In this document: positions 11,912 to 26,199 of the stretch, in pieces | How the letters are laid out: the number at the start of each line of letters is the position of its first letter | Numbering within the stretch: position 1 is the first letter of the stretch | Assembly: GCA_029449245.1 (NCBI GenBank) | Contig: JANATF010000008.1 | Coordinates: 1,178,001-1,242,000, forward strand | Source: Mortierella alpina | Lineage: Eukaryota; Mortierellomycota; Mortierellomycetes; Mortierellales; Mortierellaceae | DNA: 64,000 nt | Direction: 5' to 3' | The notes under the pieces: generated by a model | Database searches by the model: none | What the model was told of the DNA's origin: nothing | Seen by the model: only the letters and a program-made list of their open reading frames with translations | Program-made: the position numbers and the translations under genes

Positions 11912-12883
11912 TTGCAGTCCTGCCTGGCTGGACGAGGTGACGAGTGGATGCGAGAGAGGCGCGAGGCTGAGAAGGGTCGAGGGCAGAGGAAGGGTCGAGG
12001 CGAGAAGACAGAGGGGTAGAGAGAAGCGACGAGGATGAAGCAAGGAAGCAAGGAAGCAAGGTAGATAAAGAAAAAAAAAAGAGCGACCAAGAGTGAACAG
12101 GACGAGAAGAGAAAAAATAAAAAGAATAAACAGCGGAGTTGCGTGGACTGATAAGTAAGTGGGCGTAGGATATGCAGCGCAATGGTGCCTCTGGATCCGA
12201 AGAAGGAAGAATGGGAGACGAGGACGAGAGGACAGAGAGGAGAGGAAGAGGAAGAAGAAGAAGAACAAGAAGAGGACGAGGAGGAAGAAGAAGAAGACAA
12301 CGAGAAAGGAGGACATGTGTATGGGCATCTGCCTTATACGGCATGCAGATGGGGTGTGCGATAAGAGACACGCAAGGGCTTGAGCACTCACACTCACTCA
12401 CTCACTCACTCACTCACTCAACTTCTCCACTTGCTCCGAACAAGACATCTGCTCGCTCTATCTCTTGCTGAGCCAGACAGCAGCGGGGCACGCTCTGGTG
12501 CTCTCTCGTTTGCTCGCCTTCCCCACAATTGCGGATTTCCCGTCCCCCAACTCTATCCCCCTCGAGCACTTCCAGCACACCTACCACTGTGCTACTCCCC
12601 ACAACTCGCTCCCTCACTCTCTCACCCCCATCCAGCCAGCAAAATTGTTACTCATCGGGCTAATATGCGTCTCCTCCCCCAACCAGCTCAAGCCCATGGC
12701 GTGGTGTCTACATGGCGTGTTTGAAGAAACTGTCTGCAAACCCCTCGTCACCCTCCTCGAGTCCTCCTCTACACCCCGATATGTAATGCCATGCTGGCTC
12801 AAACAAAAAAAAAGGCGGGGTTGTCGACCAAGAAAACAACAAAAATGCGGGGAGTGTCTCTACTATTATTTATCATGCCGTCC
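11912..12883. other. Region between the PP2C and alpha-arrestin 1 genes, with purine-rich tract and microsatellite
   Basis: No gene is supported. Bases 11940-12310 are almost entirely purine on the + strand (CT-rich on the strand of the PP2C gene), so this is likely the PP2C leader and promoter. A CACT tetranucleotide run lies at 12385-12421. The rest is pyrimidine-rich and probably includes the 3' region of the arrestin gene. Confidence 0.5.
12385..12421. repeat. (CACT)n tetranucleotide microsatellite
   Basis: About eight near-perfect CACT units were read directly. They lie in the intergenic region upstream of the PP2C gene. Confidence 0.9.
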
Positions 12884-14082
12884 TCACTTGACCTCTGACG
12901 GTTCCTGCTGCGCGAGCTTGCTCTGCGTCAGGTACACTATCTCCGGCGGCCGCGGCCCTGTTACTTGCACCTTGACTTGAAAAGGAGAAAAATAGTGAAC
13001 ACGCGTTAGAGGCCACCCACCTCTTCACTTCTAATAAAAGAAAACTTGCCCATTGTCACAGTCCTCACCTTTGACCTTCATCAGCCCACCAAGTCCTTGG
13101 ACATGGATCCCGAGCATCAAGTTTACAGAATGCCGTACAGCATAAACAGGTGTGTCTGTCGTCGGAGTGAGATCAGGCATCAACGGCAACGTCAACAGAA
13201 CCGTATCCTGGAACTCGAGTACCTCCATCTGAGGCCAGTGCTTCAGCTCCATGTCGACCACATATCTCTTTCTGCTGTGAGACGAGGGTGCTGCGCCCGT
13301 GGACTTCAGGGATGCGTATTGTTTGAGGCGGAGCACTGGCTTGATGAGTTTATACCCCTTCCCAGCGACTTGACTCGTCCACAAGACCCTTCCGAGGCGA
13401 ATCGTCACGGGCACGGTCTGGCCCAGATGCAGGATATCGGATGGAAAGGAGATGGAGTAAGGAAGGGCGTCCTTCCAATTGCCAGTGCTAGTGGCCATCG
13501 TGAGACTTGGTCCATAAGTTGGGACGCGTAGCAGGGTCGGTAAGAACCAGATCTCCTTGTGGACCGTGACATTCATGCTCCAATGGCGGACAAGACTCGC
13601 TTTAAGGATGTATCCAACACCACCGTACGAGTTGCGGCTGGAAGGTGGTAGCGTTGAAGGCAGAGATATCTCAAAAGATGCCTCATACCGCCCAGGAGAG
13701 ATCTTTTTGATCTTATCGGGCTTCTTCACAGCCAGCTGCCATCGCTCTTCGCACATTACGTGTTTGCCATGGTAAGTATCGTCACCATCTATGTGCATAA
13801 TAAACACAGACGCATTGAGAGGAGGACAACAAATCCAGATGCTTGGGAGGCAACGTCAGTGACAACCGTTTTACAAGTACCTGTGAAAGAGGAGAAAGCC
13901 TTGCCCATGAACCAGTAATCGATGCGCTCGCCCTTGCACTCGTAGTTAGTAGTGAACCGCACACGGCCCCGCACAATGGTTATCCCTTCAGGAACCCCAT
14001 AAAAGAGATATGACCCCTCCGGGCCTGCTCCATGGCCGTTGAGTACTTCCAAGACGAGCGATTTTTCTCTTTTGATAGCCAT
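12884..14082 (-). CDS. Alpha-arrestin 1 (arrestin N/C-domain protein)
   Basis: Three exons join in frame: 14082-13881, 13788-13069 and 12975-12884, giving 337 residues. The short last exon was found by homology between the paralogues in this window: it encodes VQVTGPRPPEIVYL, matching VNVTGPRPPTAEEL in alpha-arrestin 3. The N-terminal arrestin fold contains FYGVPEGITIVRGRVRF. The C-terminal fold contains SISFPSDILHLGQTVPVTI and LIKPVLRLKQY. Alpha-arrestins recruit Rsp5/Nedd4 HECT ligases to plasma-membrane transporters. I see no clear PPxY in this copy. It lies in tandem downstream of alpha-arrestin 2 with a 237-base gap. Both intron phases (1 and 1) match those of the paralogue. Confidence 0.85.
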
Positions 14083-14319
14083 TGGAGCAAGCGAGACTCT
14101 ACTGCTCCGCTGTCTGTGTCGTTCTTGCTACCGTCTGAAGAATGTCAATGTCAGGGTGCTGTTGAGATGGACAGTCAAGCTGATGGCCTTGCAGGATGAA
14201 TGAACTGTTTTGCATTTCAAGTTGGTGCAACAGTGGCTCTTGCTCTTGTGTTCTCCACACGTGGAGGTGCGCCTCCGCATCCGTCGACTCTGTCAGGCTA
14301 CCTTAAGTGTTGATTGCGT

Positions 14320-15607
14320 CTACTCATACCGCGAATAGCCCGGCAGCAGCTCCTCTTCATCAATTACTGGAGACGGCCCTATAGGTTGCAGGGACTCGAC
14401 AGCAAGGACCGACTCTCCATAGGGAGGTGGCTCTGTGGAGTAGGGCCGTGCCGCTGTGATCTGAATATCGACTTATGAAATCAAAAGTAGAGGCGGGGTA
14501 GGAGCGTGAGTGACCACACAAATAGATTGTCATTCTTCGACTGTCGTTCTGAGCTCTGGGCACTTACACAAAGCTCGCAGTCTTTCTGGCTTGTTCATCT
14601 GGCTCGTCTTGAATTCGACCAGGACCTCAAGTGTGTGTGTGATGTCCAGGTATCTGGAACGCAGATCTGTCGACATGGCTGGTGAGGACGGTAGCGCGAT
14701 ATGAATCGTCCTCGTCCACCCATCCGCGCTCTGCGGCCACCCTGCATTCACAGGGATCTGCAGCAGCTTGACCTCTGTCCTGTGAGTGTCCCGCACAAAC
14801 ATGGCTCGGAACGTTTTTGTTTCGCGAAGCGTGAAAGTGGCACTGGATATGATGACCTCCTCGCCCTCGTGCGCAGATGCGGCCATGAACGGGTTGAGTT
14901 GAAAAGTGATGGGTACAACCTGGGTTTGATAGAGAACATTGGACGGAACAGAAATGCAGTAGTGCAAGACATTCTCCCATAGCTCCTCTGCCTTCAGAGG
15001 GTGATCAAGAGGGGGCATGGTCTCTAACGACGGCAGAGACGAGTTCAAGACCCACACCTCCTGTGTCACGACATGATCCGTTCTGGCAATTCCGATTCCT
15101 TTGGCACCCTTGAGTCGAGCCTCAAATATGTATTTCATTGAACCGTAAGGACTTTCGGATGAGGATGGTAATGCTGGGTCAAGGACAACGGAACATTGTC
15201 GGGCATAGTGACCCTTGCTGATCCAACCAGGCTTTGGTCGCTCCACGTCCAGAGTCCATTGTTTCGAGTAAAAGACCTGCTCGCCTTCGTGTTTTAATGA
15301 GACCTCGTCCTTGGCTATTACCCGCAAGGAAAGCATTCAGGCAATGAGTTGATCACCCCAATATTCGACAATGACATTTGCGTTGCTGCCCGGTGTGTCA
15401 ACGTACCAAAATATCCAGTTTTGACGGCCGCCTTGAACATGATCTCGATAGCCTTGGCTTTGCAATCATGACTGCTTTCAAAGCTGACGGTGGCATGAAG
15501 CATCGTAATGGCATCCTTGTTCCCATAGAAAGGGGCAGTTCTCGAGGTCCGGTGGTGCTGTTCCCTGTGTTGAGATGGATCATCAGCTTTCTTTCCTTTG
15601 GTCCCAT
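14320..15607 (-). pseudogene. Alpha-arrestin 2, interrupted by an apparent one-base deletion (or sequencing error)
   Basis: Exons 15607-15407, 15314-14568 and 14471-14320 would encode about 336 residues. Exon 1 opens with MGPKERKLMIHLNTG, but after residue 24 the family-conserved sequence FYGNKDAITMLHATVSF continues in another frame. No GT lies between the two frames to allow an intron. The break falls at a C4 run (15532-15535 on +). Exon 1 is 201 bases, whereas the matching exon of alpha-arrestin 1 is exactly 202. Everything downstream is intact: YSKQWTLDVERPKPGW, VPSNVLYQTQVVPITFQLN, and a terminal exon with the PY motif PPPYGES. Either this is a young pseudogene, or the assembly dropped one base in a homopolymer, or translation starts at an internal ATG. 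An ATG at 15622 is an alternative start. Confidence 0.75.
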
Positions 15608-16621
15608 TGAAATGAGTACCATTGACAACTGTAGCGACTCTTTAGTCCTTTTTTTTCGTTGCTTGATTATCTTAAGTCGAACGAGGGAAAGAAAGAAAGA
15701 AAGAAAGAAAGAAAGAAAAATAAGAGGTTGTCTGTGACCTTGTGCGACTTGTGTTTGCATTATGCCATTCTAGACACTCCAGGAGAACCCTCTCACTCTA
15801 CTCACTCCCCACAAAGGACCGGACGCTAGCCATCTGACCCACGATGCTAACAATTGTCTCCTCAAAAGGGAGCGCTCAAACAGGAGAAGGTGTTTAGGTT
15901 TGCACGTTGCTTTCGGCCCCGATCCAGGCCGCGGCGCGTTCGTGGCATGCTGTCTTCAGTGCCCTGTATAATAAGCCCTCCTTGTGCGCATTTGATAGGC
16001 ACCACGGGTAACCTCTAATGGTTCTTGGGTAAGGGGCTTACTTGCTTCATGCCCATACATGTATCCTTCAACTTCCGATCAGCGCAGAACTCAAAAGGTA
16101 ATTGATCGACAGCAGGACAAAAAGTCATGACTGTACCTGGTGCATGCCCTGGGCTGACTATAGATGAGAGAACATTGGCGAGATAGGGAGCATGCTAGCA
16201 CGTGGCAAACACGACTCATGTTGCTCATAGATCAACATCATTCTCATGCTCTCTGTCCTTAGTCCTGTCAGAGCGATCTTCGACATAAGAACGGCCAGCG
16301 GTGAGAAGGGTCTCCTCCCAGGACTGAAGGGGACAAACAGTGCGGGGAAGGACTCACACAGATCAAAGTTACTCATTCCAACGCCCGATTTGCATCCATA
16401 GGAGCAAAAACATTTACCCAGAGTTGGCGTAAAGGCGGCAAATACACTTCGCCCAAGTCGAAGCTGCGGAGCATCTGGCGATCCTCATAAAATAGGGTGG
16501 TTGCACATCACCTCTTCATTCTTGTTTGTGAAAGACAGTTGCTCCTTCACTTCATCGTTCCTCCCTTGATCTACAGCTCAGTCCTCGTTCTCCTTGTTTT
16601 CCCACACGGATCTCTAGTACT
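15608..16621. other. Divergent intergenic region upstream of alpha-arrestin 2 and MET2
   Basis: No gene is supported. It contains a GAAA microsatellite at 15687-15718. An AT-rich element CATAAAATA lies near 16486-16494, about 130 bases before the MET2 start, and could serve as a TATA-like site. A CT-rich leader follows it. Confidence 0.45.
15687..15718. repeat. (GAAA)n microsatellite
   Basis: Eight GAAA units, nearly perfect, read directly. They lie about 80 bases upstream of the alpha-arrestin 2 start and are CTTT on that gene's strand. Confidence 0.9.
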
Positions 16622-20763
<4,142 letters not shown>

Positions 20764-21433
20764 GTCGACGGAATGTACTGCAGGCGAGGCAAGTTGTTTG
20801 GAAAGAGGCGAGGCAAGAAGGCGGGAGAGCGAGAGGGAGCGAGAGAGAAGCAAAGAAGCAAAAGGCAAGGGAAAGGCAAAGGGGAGGCAAAGGGAAGAAG
20901 AGAGGACGAGAGGATGAGAGGGACCACTGGCATAAATACATATACAAATTCGAGATGTTTCGTGCTCGGCCCTCAACCGCCCATCGAATCCGAGATAGCC
21001 AAATTGCGTGCTCGTGGATCAATCGATTTGATGTAGTCGTCAACTGAGGTCACAACTGCCTGGTCCGTCCTCCTCTCAGGCCAGGACCCCGCGCTTTTTG
21101 TGTTTTGTGTTTTTGTGTTGGGCGGAGCAGCCGTATGTTTGCAGCAGATCGTGTGCACAGCGACGCTGGATCGTCACCCCTTCTAATACGATGGATGTCG
21201 CAACCACATTCATCCATTCCTTGATGAAAACGTTTGGTCCAAAAATACAGTTGCTTCTAGGAGACAGGCGCGAGTGCCTGTTGTCTGAAGAAAGTGCTTA
21301 CCACACTCGCACTTGCCGCGACGTGGAGCTAAACTTGTTCCATTTTCATGACGATCAAGATCGTGAGACCACCATGGAGAAGAGACGATAAATCTTTATT
21401 GTATGCTTTTTGGTATAGTGTGGACAATCTCGG
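20764..21433. other. Upstream region of the SQR gene
   Basis: Bases 20790-20930 are nearly pure purine on + (CT-rich on the SQR strand) and look like a leader. No gene is supported in the remainder, which also holds the 3' end of the downstream-transcribed small TM gene. Confidence 0.45.
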
Positions 21434-21868
21434 CTACTTGGTGCTGGGTCTCTGCTGTTGCTCCTGTGCTTGAGACACGTAGGCGCCGGATGACTGCCGG
21501 AGAGACTCCATGTTGACCTGATGGGGGTTACCTGCCAGTGGCGGATATTGCTGAGAATACGCTGATGGTGGCAGGGGCACGCCGCGCTCCTCTAGCAGAG
21601 ATCTAGGGACCAGCACCAAGTCCTGGCCTGGTTGCCCTGGTTGCCCTGGTGCCGAAGTGTACACTATATGACTGACTACGTTGGGCGGCCTGATCACCTC
21701 GCCGCGAATGGCCTGGACCTCGATGAGCGCCGAGCGTTGGCCGCTCGGCCGACACCCGCGCATGCTGAAGTAGAAGCAGCATGCCAGAAGAACGAAACCA
21801 ACGACTGCTATGACGATCACTGTTGTGGTCCACGCGGTTGTGAAGCTGTTTGAAAAGTCATCATTCAT
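21434..21868 (-). CDS. Small single-pass membrane protein, unknown function
   Basis: A 144-residue single-exon frame starting at MNDDFSNSF. The same frame continues upstream, but only through a CT-rich leader giving Leu/Ser runs, so this ATG is preferred. One membrane helix spans about residues 13-35 (TTTVIVIAVVGFVLLACCFYF), followed by a basic RGCRPSGQR. The short N-terminus and positive inside flank predict an N-out, C-in protein. The cytosolic tail is Pro/Gln/Ser-rich, with a GQPGQPGQ repeat and SAYSQQYPPL. This resembles small fungal proteins of unknown function; I do not assign a role. Confidence 0.6.
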   Translation of the reverse strand: MNDDFSNSFTTAWTTTVIVIAVVGFVLLACCFYFSMRGCRPSGQRSALIEVQAIRGEVIRPPNVVSHIVYTSAPGQPGQPGQDLVLVPRSLLEERGVPLPPSAYSQQYPPLAGNPHQVNMESLRQSSGAYVSQAQEQQQRPSTK

Positions 21869-22538
21869 GATAGATACAAGATGCGAAGAGTTGCTGGGAG
21901 GGGGGGGAGGAAGAAGTGAGAGTGAGAGTAAGAGTGAGAGTGAGAGTGAGAGATGGAGGAGAGTGGCGGGGCGGAGGAGTTGGAAGCGTTGTAGCGAAAA
22001 TGGCGAAGAAAAGCAGGGAAGAGAGCGACCGATGGACCAGAAGAGTCGACCGCACTTTAAACTCAATAATAGGCTCGTCGCACGAGCGGAAACAAGCATC
22101 CACAGCCCGGATACACCTTGAGAGCGAGCACCGCGCCAGCAGTTGAAGATGCCATGGGTACAAGAAGAGTTGGTACATGTACTTTATGCTCTGTACGATG
22201 ACACCAAGACGGCCTGTTCTTCTACTTTTGCAAAGTCGGAAGCAACATCTTCATTGAGTCATCTGTCACAGTGTGGGACAGTAGTGCAAGCAATGACCCA
22301 CCGGTAAAAGAGTTGACGCTTGCCAGGTACCTTATGAAAACCTTGACGGAGCTCGCTGGATGAGAAGCGGCCTGTGGATGTTATAGGATTTAAGTATTTA
22401 CGTCACATGTATATCCGTGCATAATAAGTATATCCTCCCAAAGCTGTATATCCGAGCAAAGAAGATCAGTGGTTTATGGAAGCAGTGTTTCAAAATTCCG
22501 CAAGCGAGCTGATTGGTCAGCTTGGAAATGGTTTAGCC
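21869..22538. other. Leader with GAGAGT repeats and gap before tRNA-Thr
   Basis: Bases 21905-21955 hold a G run and five to six GAGAGT-type units (CT-rich on the small TM gene's strand). The rest, to the tRNA, shows no supported gene. Confidence 0.45.
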
Positions 22539-22611
22539 GCCTCAATAGCGTAGGGGTTATCGCGTTTGTCTTGTAAACAAGAGGTCCCTGGTTCAAATCC
22601 GGGTTGAGGCA
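22539..22611 (+). tRNA. tRNA-Thr (anticodon TGT)
   Basis: A 73-base cloverleaf folds perfectly by eye. Acceptor stem GCCTCAA pairs with TTGAGGC, D stem GCG with CGC, and anticodon stem TTTGT with ACAAG. The loop CTTGTAA gives anticodon TGT, reading ACA (Thr). The T arm has loop GTTCAAATC closed by CCTG/CGGG-type pairs. The discriminator is A. There is no intron. Internal A-box (TAGCGTAGGGG) and B-box (GGTTCAAATCC) elements for Pol III are present. Confidence 0.95.
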
Positions 22612-22621
22612 CTTGATCATC

Positions 22622-22627
22622 TTTTTT
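22622..22627 (+). terminator. Pol III oligo-T terminator of tRNA-Thr
   Basis: A run of six T residues begins 11 bases after the mature tRNA end, the usual RNA polymerase III stop signal. Confidence 0.75.
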
Positions 22628-23325
22628 GGATTCTTTTACATCTTCAACGAGTTCGCACAGCCCATTATTTTGGTGTCGCTTCTTGAGCCCGTCTGGACAT
22701 GTAAAACTTTATCCGCTAGGTCATCCTTCTGGCTGAGCAGCAATAGCCTCATTATTTTTGTCCTCGAGTTGGTTCAAACTGACAATCGGTCTTTAATAGG
22801 GGATGATATTGGTTTTTTCGCCTGCAGGTTCTAAGCCTACAATTGTATCTCTTTCAAAACTCGGGCAGCCTTTCTCCTGCGCGTCAACTGGTCAAAGGCG
22901 AATGTTGCGCGCAAGTCCGCTTTCCTGTCATCCTGCAGGAACCCCTGTCGGCTTCCTTTCGCTGCTTGAGCCGATTAGCCTTCCTCTCCATTGTCATATG
23001 CGTAAAAAATCTTGAGGTCGGTAGGGTGAGAAGAAGAGAGGGAAGGGAAGGGGAAGGAAGGGAAAGGGGAAGGGTAGGTGGGGGAAGAAAGAAAAGAAAG
23101 AAAAAAAAAGAAAAAAAAACGCTGACTCTGCTGGGTATCGGGACCTTATAAGCATGCTTCTCTCTTTTCTGTTGTCCTCCACTGCCTTTGCCGTGTTTCC
23201 ATGTGAAGTTGGCCGCTTGAGGTATTGGGTGTATGGAGGACGTGTGCTGTGGGATGATGCCGATATGTGGATCCGAGCTGAGCCTTCCACTGAGACAGGC
23301 GTAAACAAGTTGGGCCGACCATTTT
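22628..23325. other. Gap between tRNA-Thr and the cyclin gene
   Basis: No gene is supported. A purine tract of about 100 bases (GGGAAGG-like units, then A/G runs) lies at 23025-23122. The remainder is unremarkable and probably includes the cyclin 3' UTR. Confidence 0.45.
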
Positions 23326-24866
23326 TTAATTGGTGCCTTGCGCCTGCCCCTGCCCCTGTTGTTTGAGCCACGTCTCTAAGCTATGTAGCCAATCCAGATA
23401 CTCGGCTTCGCTGACGAACAGACTGAACTGAACCTGGTTCAAAAACTCCATCTCCATCACATTGATCTCCTTGACGCTGATTCCTGTCACGTCCGACCAC
23501 GTCTTGTTGGTGAATGTGTTGTCGTCCAGAAACTTGTTGGCCAGCATTAATGACACTGTAAAGAGGCGAAATTCTGAGCCCTGTTGTCCATGGATCGACG
23601 GATTGTTTTTCAACAGCTTTTGGATATACTTTAAAGAAAGTAGGATGACAGAGGATGACAGCTGCGTAGCAGAGAGGACCTAAAAAACATACCAAAGATT
23701 GGCACAACATGACATTAATCGCTGGTATGAAAGGTCGATACGCACTGAGGTCAAGAAAGCAGCTTAGGAGGCTCTTTAATTTGAGCCTCAAAAGCAATAA
23801 TCTGTACCTTTAGGCAGAATTTCCTAAATGCCGGACCGGCCGATGGCGGCACGCTTATCCGATGAGGGACGACATTATAAGCGTTGCTGGAGGCTCCATT
23901 GATGTTGGGGCGGGTGTGCCAAAGGGTATATACCATCACCGACGCAAACTCTGCAAGCTGAAGAGTGCTCGTTTGCGGGTTGATAACATGCTCCATGGTT
24001 GCAGGATTGCCGTTCCTGTGGTCCCTAGAGTGATCACGTTGTTGCTGAGAAGGATGCTGGCTGTGATGCTGCTGCTGCTGCTGCTGATAATGGCGGTGTG
24101 GCTGGCTTTGCGACTTTGACGACGACTGGCTATGCATCTGTTGATGGGAGACAGGTTGCATATGGCCCTGAACATGGTGCGTTGGATGGGACGTAACGAC
24201 AGTGGGTCCAAGGATCTGTTGCCGCTGGGCTTGCTGCTGTGCCTGCTGTGCTTGTTGTGCCTGGATGTGGTGTTGGAGGTGCTGCTGCTGATACTGCTGC
24301 TGTTGCAGTTGCTGCTGGAGGTGTTGTGTTTGCTGTTGATGCTGCTGCTGGATATGTTGCTGCGTTTGCGCCATATATTGCTGTCCGTTTGTAGGCTGTT
24401 TATAAGCGTGAGAGTGAGGATTGCTGTGCATAGTGGTCGTTATCTGCTGTTGCTGCAGTTGCTGGCTGTGCGGTTGCTGCTGCTGCATATGCTGGAGGTG
24501 GGGCTGAACTTGGTTATGTGGTTGTGTTGATACCATAGTTTGCATGGGCATGTATTGTTGTTGTTGCTGCTGCTGCTGAGGTTGCAGATGAGCTTGAGCC
24601 GAAGCTGGCTGTTGGTACTGTTGAAGCTGCAGAGGAATAGGTGTCGTAGAGACAGAATGGTACTGACTAGCGCTGTAGCCAGAACTGGGGTCGTTGGGCG
24701 GTGCCTGAGTGTGAGTGGAATAGACGGCATTCTGGGCGCCCATCGAGTCCATGGGTATTGGGGTCATGGCACCGATGCCCACGGTTGTCCTTCCGCTGGG
24801 ATACTGCATGGAGTGTCCTGGAGGCAATGCAGTTTGGTAATATGTGACGGGGGCATGTGTATCCAT
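23326..24866 (-). CDS. Glutamine-rich Pho85-type cyclin (PCL/Clg1-like)
   Basis: Two exons join in frame: 24866-23808 (MDTHAPVTYYQ...) and 23679-23326, giving 470 residues. The first 290 residues are Gln/His/Ser-rich with long CAG/CAA-coded runs. The C-terminal 170 residues form a cyclin box of the Pho80/PCL family: TLQLAEFASVMVYTLW, FCLKVLSATQLSSSVILLSL (spanning the splice), GSEFRLFTVSLMLANKFLDD and NVMEMEFLNQVQFSLFV. Such cyclins activate Pho85/CDK5-like kinases in nutrient and morphogenesis control. The KFLDDNTFTNKTWSDVTGI segment is closest to my memory of Clg1 and its fungal relatives. The CDK partner is inferred only. The purine-rich tract upstream forms a CT-rich leader on this strand. 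Confidence 0.85.
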
Positions 24867-25295
24867 GATGAGCTTGGCTTTGCTTCCAGATCCAAACTCG
24901 GGTGTGGACTCAGTATAGTGTGGGCTGAAGCGGATGACCAACAAAGCAAGGAGTCGGCGTGGAAAGTGATGCAGGAAAGAGAGGAGAAAGAAGAGAAAGA
25001 GAGAGGACAGGGGAGGCGGAGGAGGAAGAGGAGGAAGAGGAGGATGGGAAAATAAAAGGGAAGTGAAAAAGGATGAAAAGGATGAAAAGGTTATAAAGGG
25101 ATGACGAGGATGGAAGGGCTGAGAGGAACGGAGAATTGGACGGAAGAGAGACAGAGAGAGAGAGAGAGAAAATAGAGAAAGTGAAGAGGATGAGAGTGAG
25201 GGCGAAGATGAGAGTGAAGAGCGAGCGGGCGGTGAGGGTGACAGTGAACGGAGTAAACAAACAAAAAAGAAAAGGTCTGAAGAGGGAATGGAGGA

Positions 25296-25320
25296 TGGAG
25301 TGGAGTGGAGTGGAGTGGAG
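25296..25320. repeat. (TGGAG)5 tandem repeat
   Basis: Five consecutive TGGAG units read directly inside a long purine tract upstream of the cyclin gene. Confidence 0.85.
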
Positions 25321-26177
25321 GGAAAGGGGATTGAAAGGGAAAAAAAAAAGAGGAGAAAACAGTAAAAAAACACAAAAGCACAATGACCTCGTTGGATGGC
25401 TATAAGAAGAGTCGGTTGTTGACTTCTTCGTCATCATCATCTCGCTCCTCCTCTTCCTCCCCCATCAATAATGTGATGCTCTTTGGAACCCCGTAGCCTC
25501 TAATATATATTTTTATATAACTGTATGAACTCTGAACTTCTCCAAAAATACACTTGTGCATCCCTGCCATGGCCCACTCGCCTTGCGGGAACAAAGGGTC
25601 TTCAGAAACAACACAGCCATGCTCGTCCCTGCTAGCGCCGTGGTCATTCTCCACAACAGCACGCAGTTCCTTTGCAAAGAATCCTCAATGTCCCCTTTTT
25701 CCTGTTCGATGGAGTGGTGAGGTGTGAACCTGACTGTGCGTATGCGTTTTTTCCACTGATGTGCTTTTACCACTGATGTGAGCACAGGTGCACCTGATGG
25801 TGCCTTGAGCTAAAGAATCCATGGCTCGCTCTTCGACAGGCACCGCTTTCAGAACCAGGGTCCTTAGCTACACGTGACCGAAGGGAAGCCTATGTAGACT
25901 TCGCGCTTCTAGACTAGTGAAGGTGAGAGCGTGCGGGATATGACCAGGGTCACAAACACCATCTCCTGATGCCCCGCCAGACAACCATAGTTTGCATGAA
26001 TATTTAAAAGAGTATTTTGCGTCTCCTTCGGTCGAACCCCTGTCGTTCATGCAGCCGCAGAACTCTTGTTTATTCACCCTTGTCAAGCCGACGAGGACAC
26101 ATGTCCTTACAGGGGAGACGCGGGACGCAAGAAAAAAACCAGAAAATGAAAAAAAAGTCGTCTAGAAAGCTAAGTGG

Positions 26178-26199
26178 CATCATCATCATCATCATCATG
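26178..26199. repeat. (CAT)7 trinucleotide repeat
   Basis: Seven CAT units read directly in intergenic DNA. Confidence 0.85.

Noticed and set aside
12159-12383. Arg/Lys/Glu-rich open frames on + upstream of the PP2C gene
   Set aside because: They are made of the purine-rich tract alone, and their amino-acid composition follows the repeat, not a protein.
12884-15607. Metabolic or defence gene cluster in the arrestin/MET2 region
   Set aside because: Neighbours are unrelated housekeeping functions apart from the arrestin duplication and the MET2/SQR pair. No backbone enzyme, transporter or cluster regulator is present.
24132-24530. Leu-rich open frame on the + strand opposite the cyclin gene
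   Set aside because: It is the antisense of the CAG/CAA-coded polyGln region (CTG runs read as Leu). It has no family features.
26020-26060. GGTTCGA-like motif resembling a tRNA T arm on the minus strand
   Set aside because: The flanking stems do not pair and no acceptor or anticodon arm can be found.
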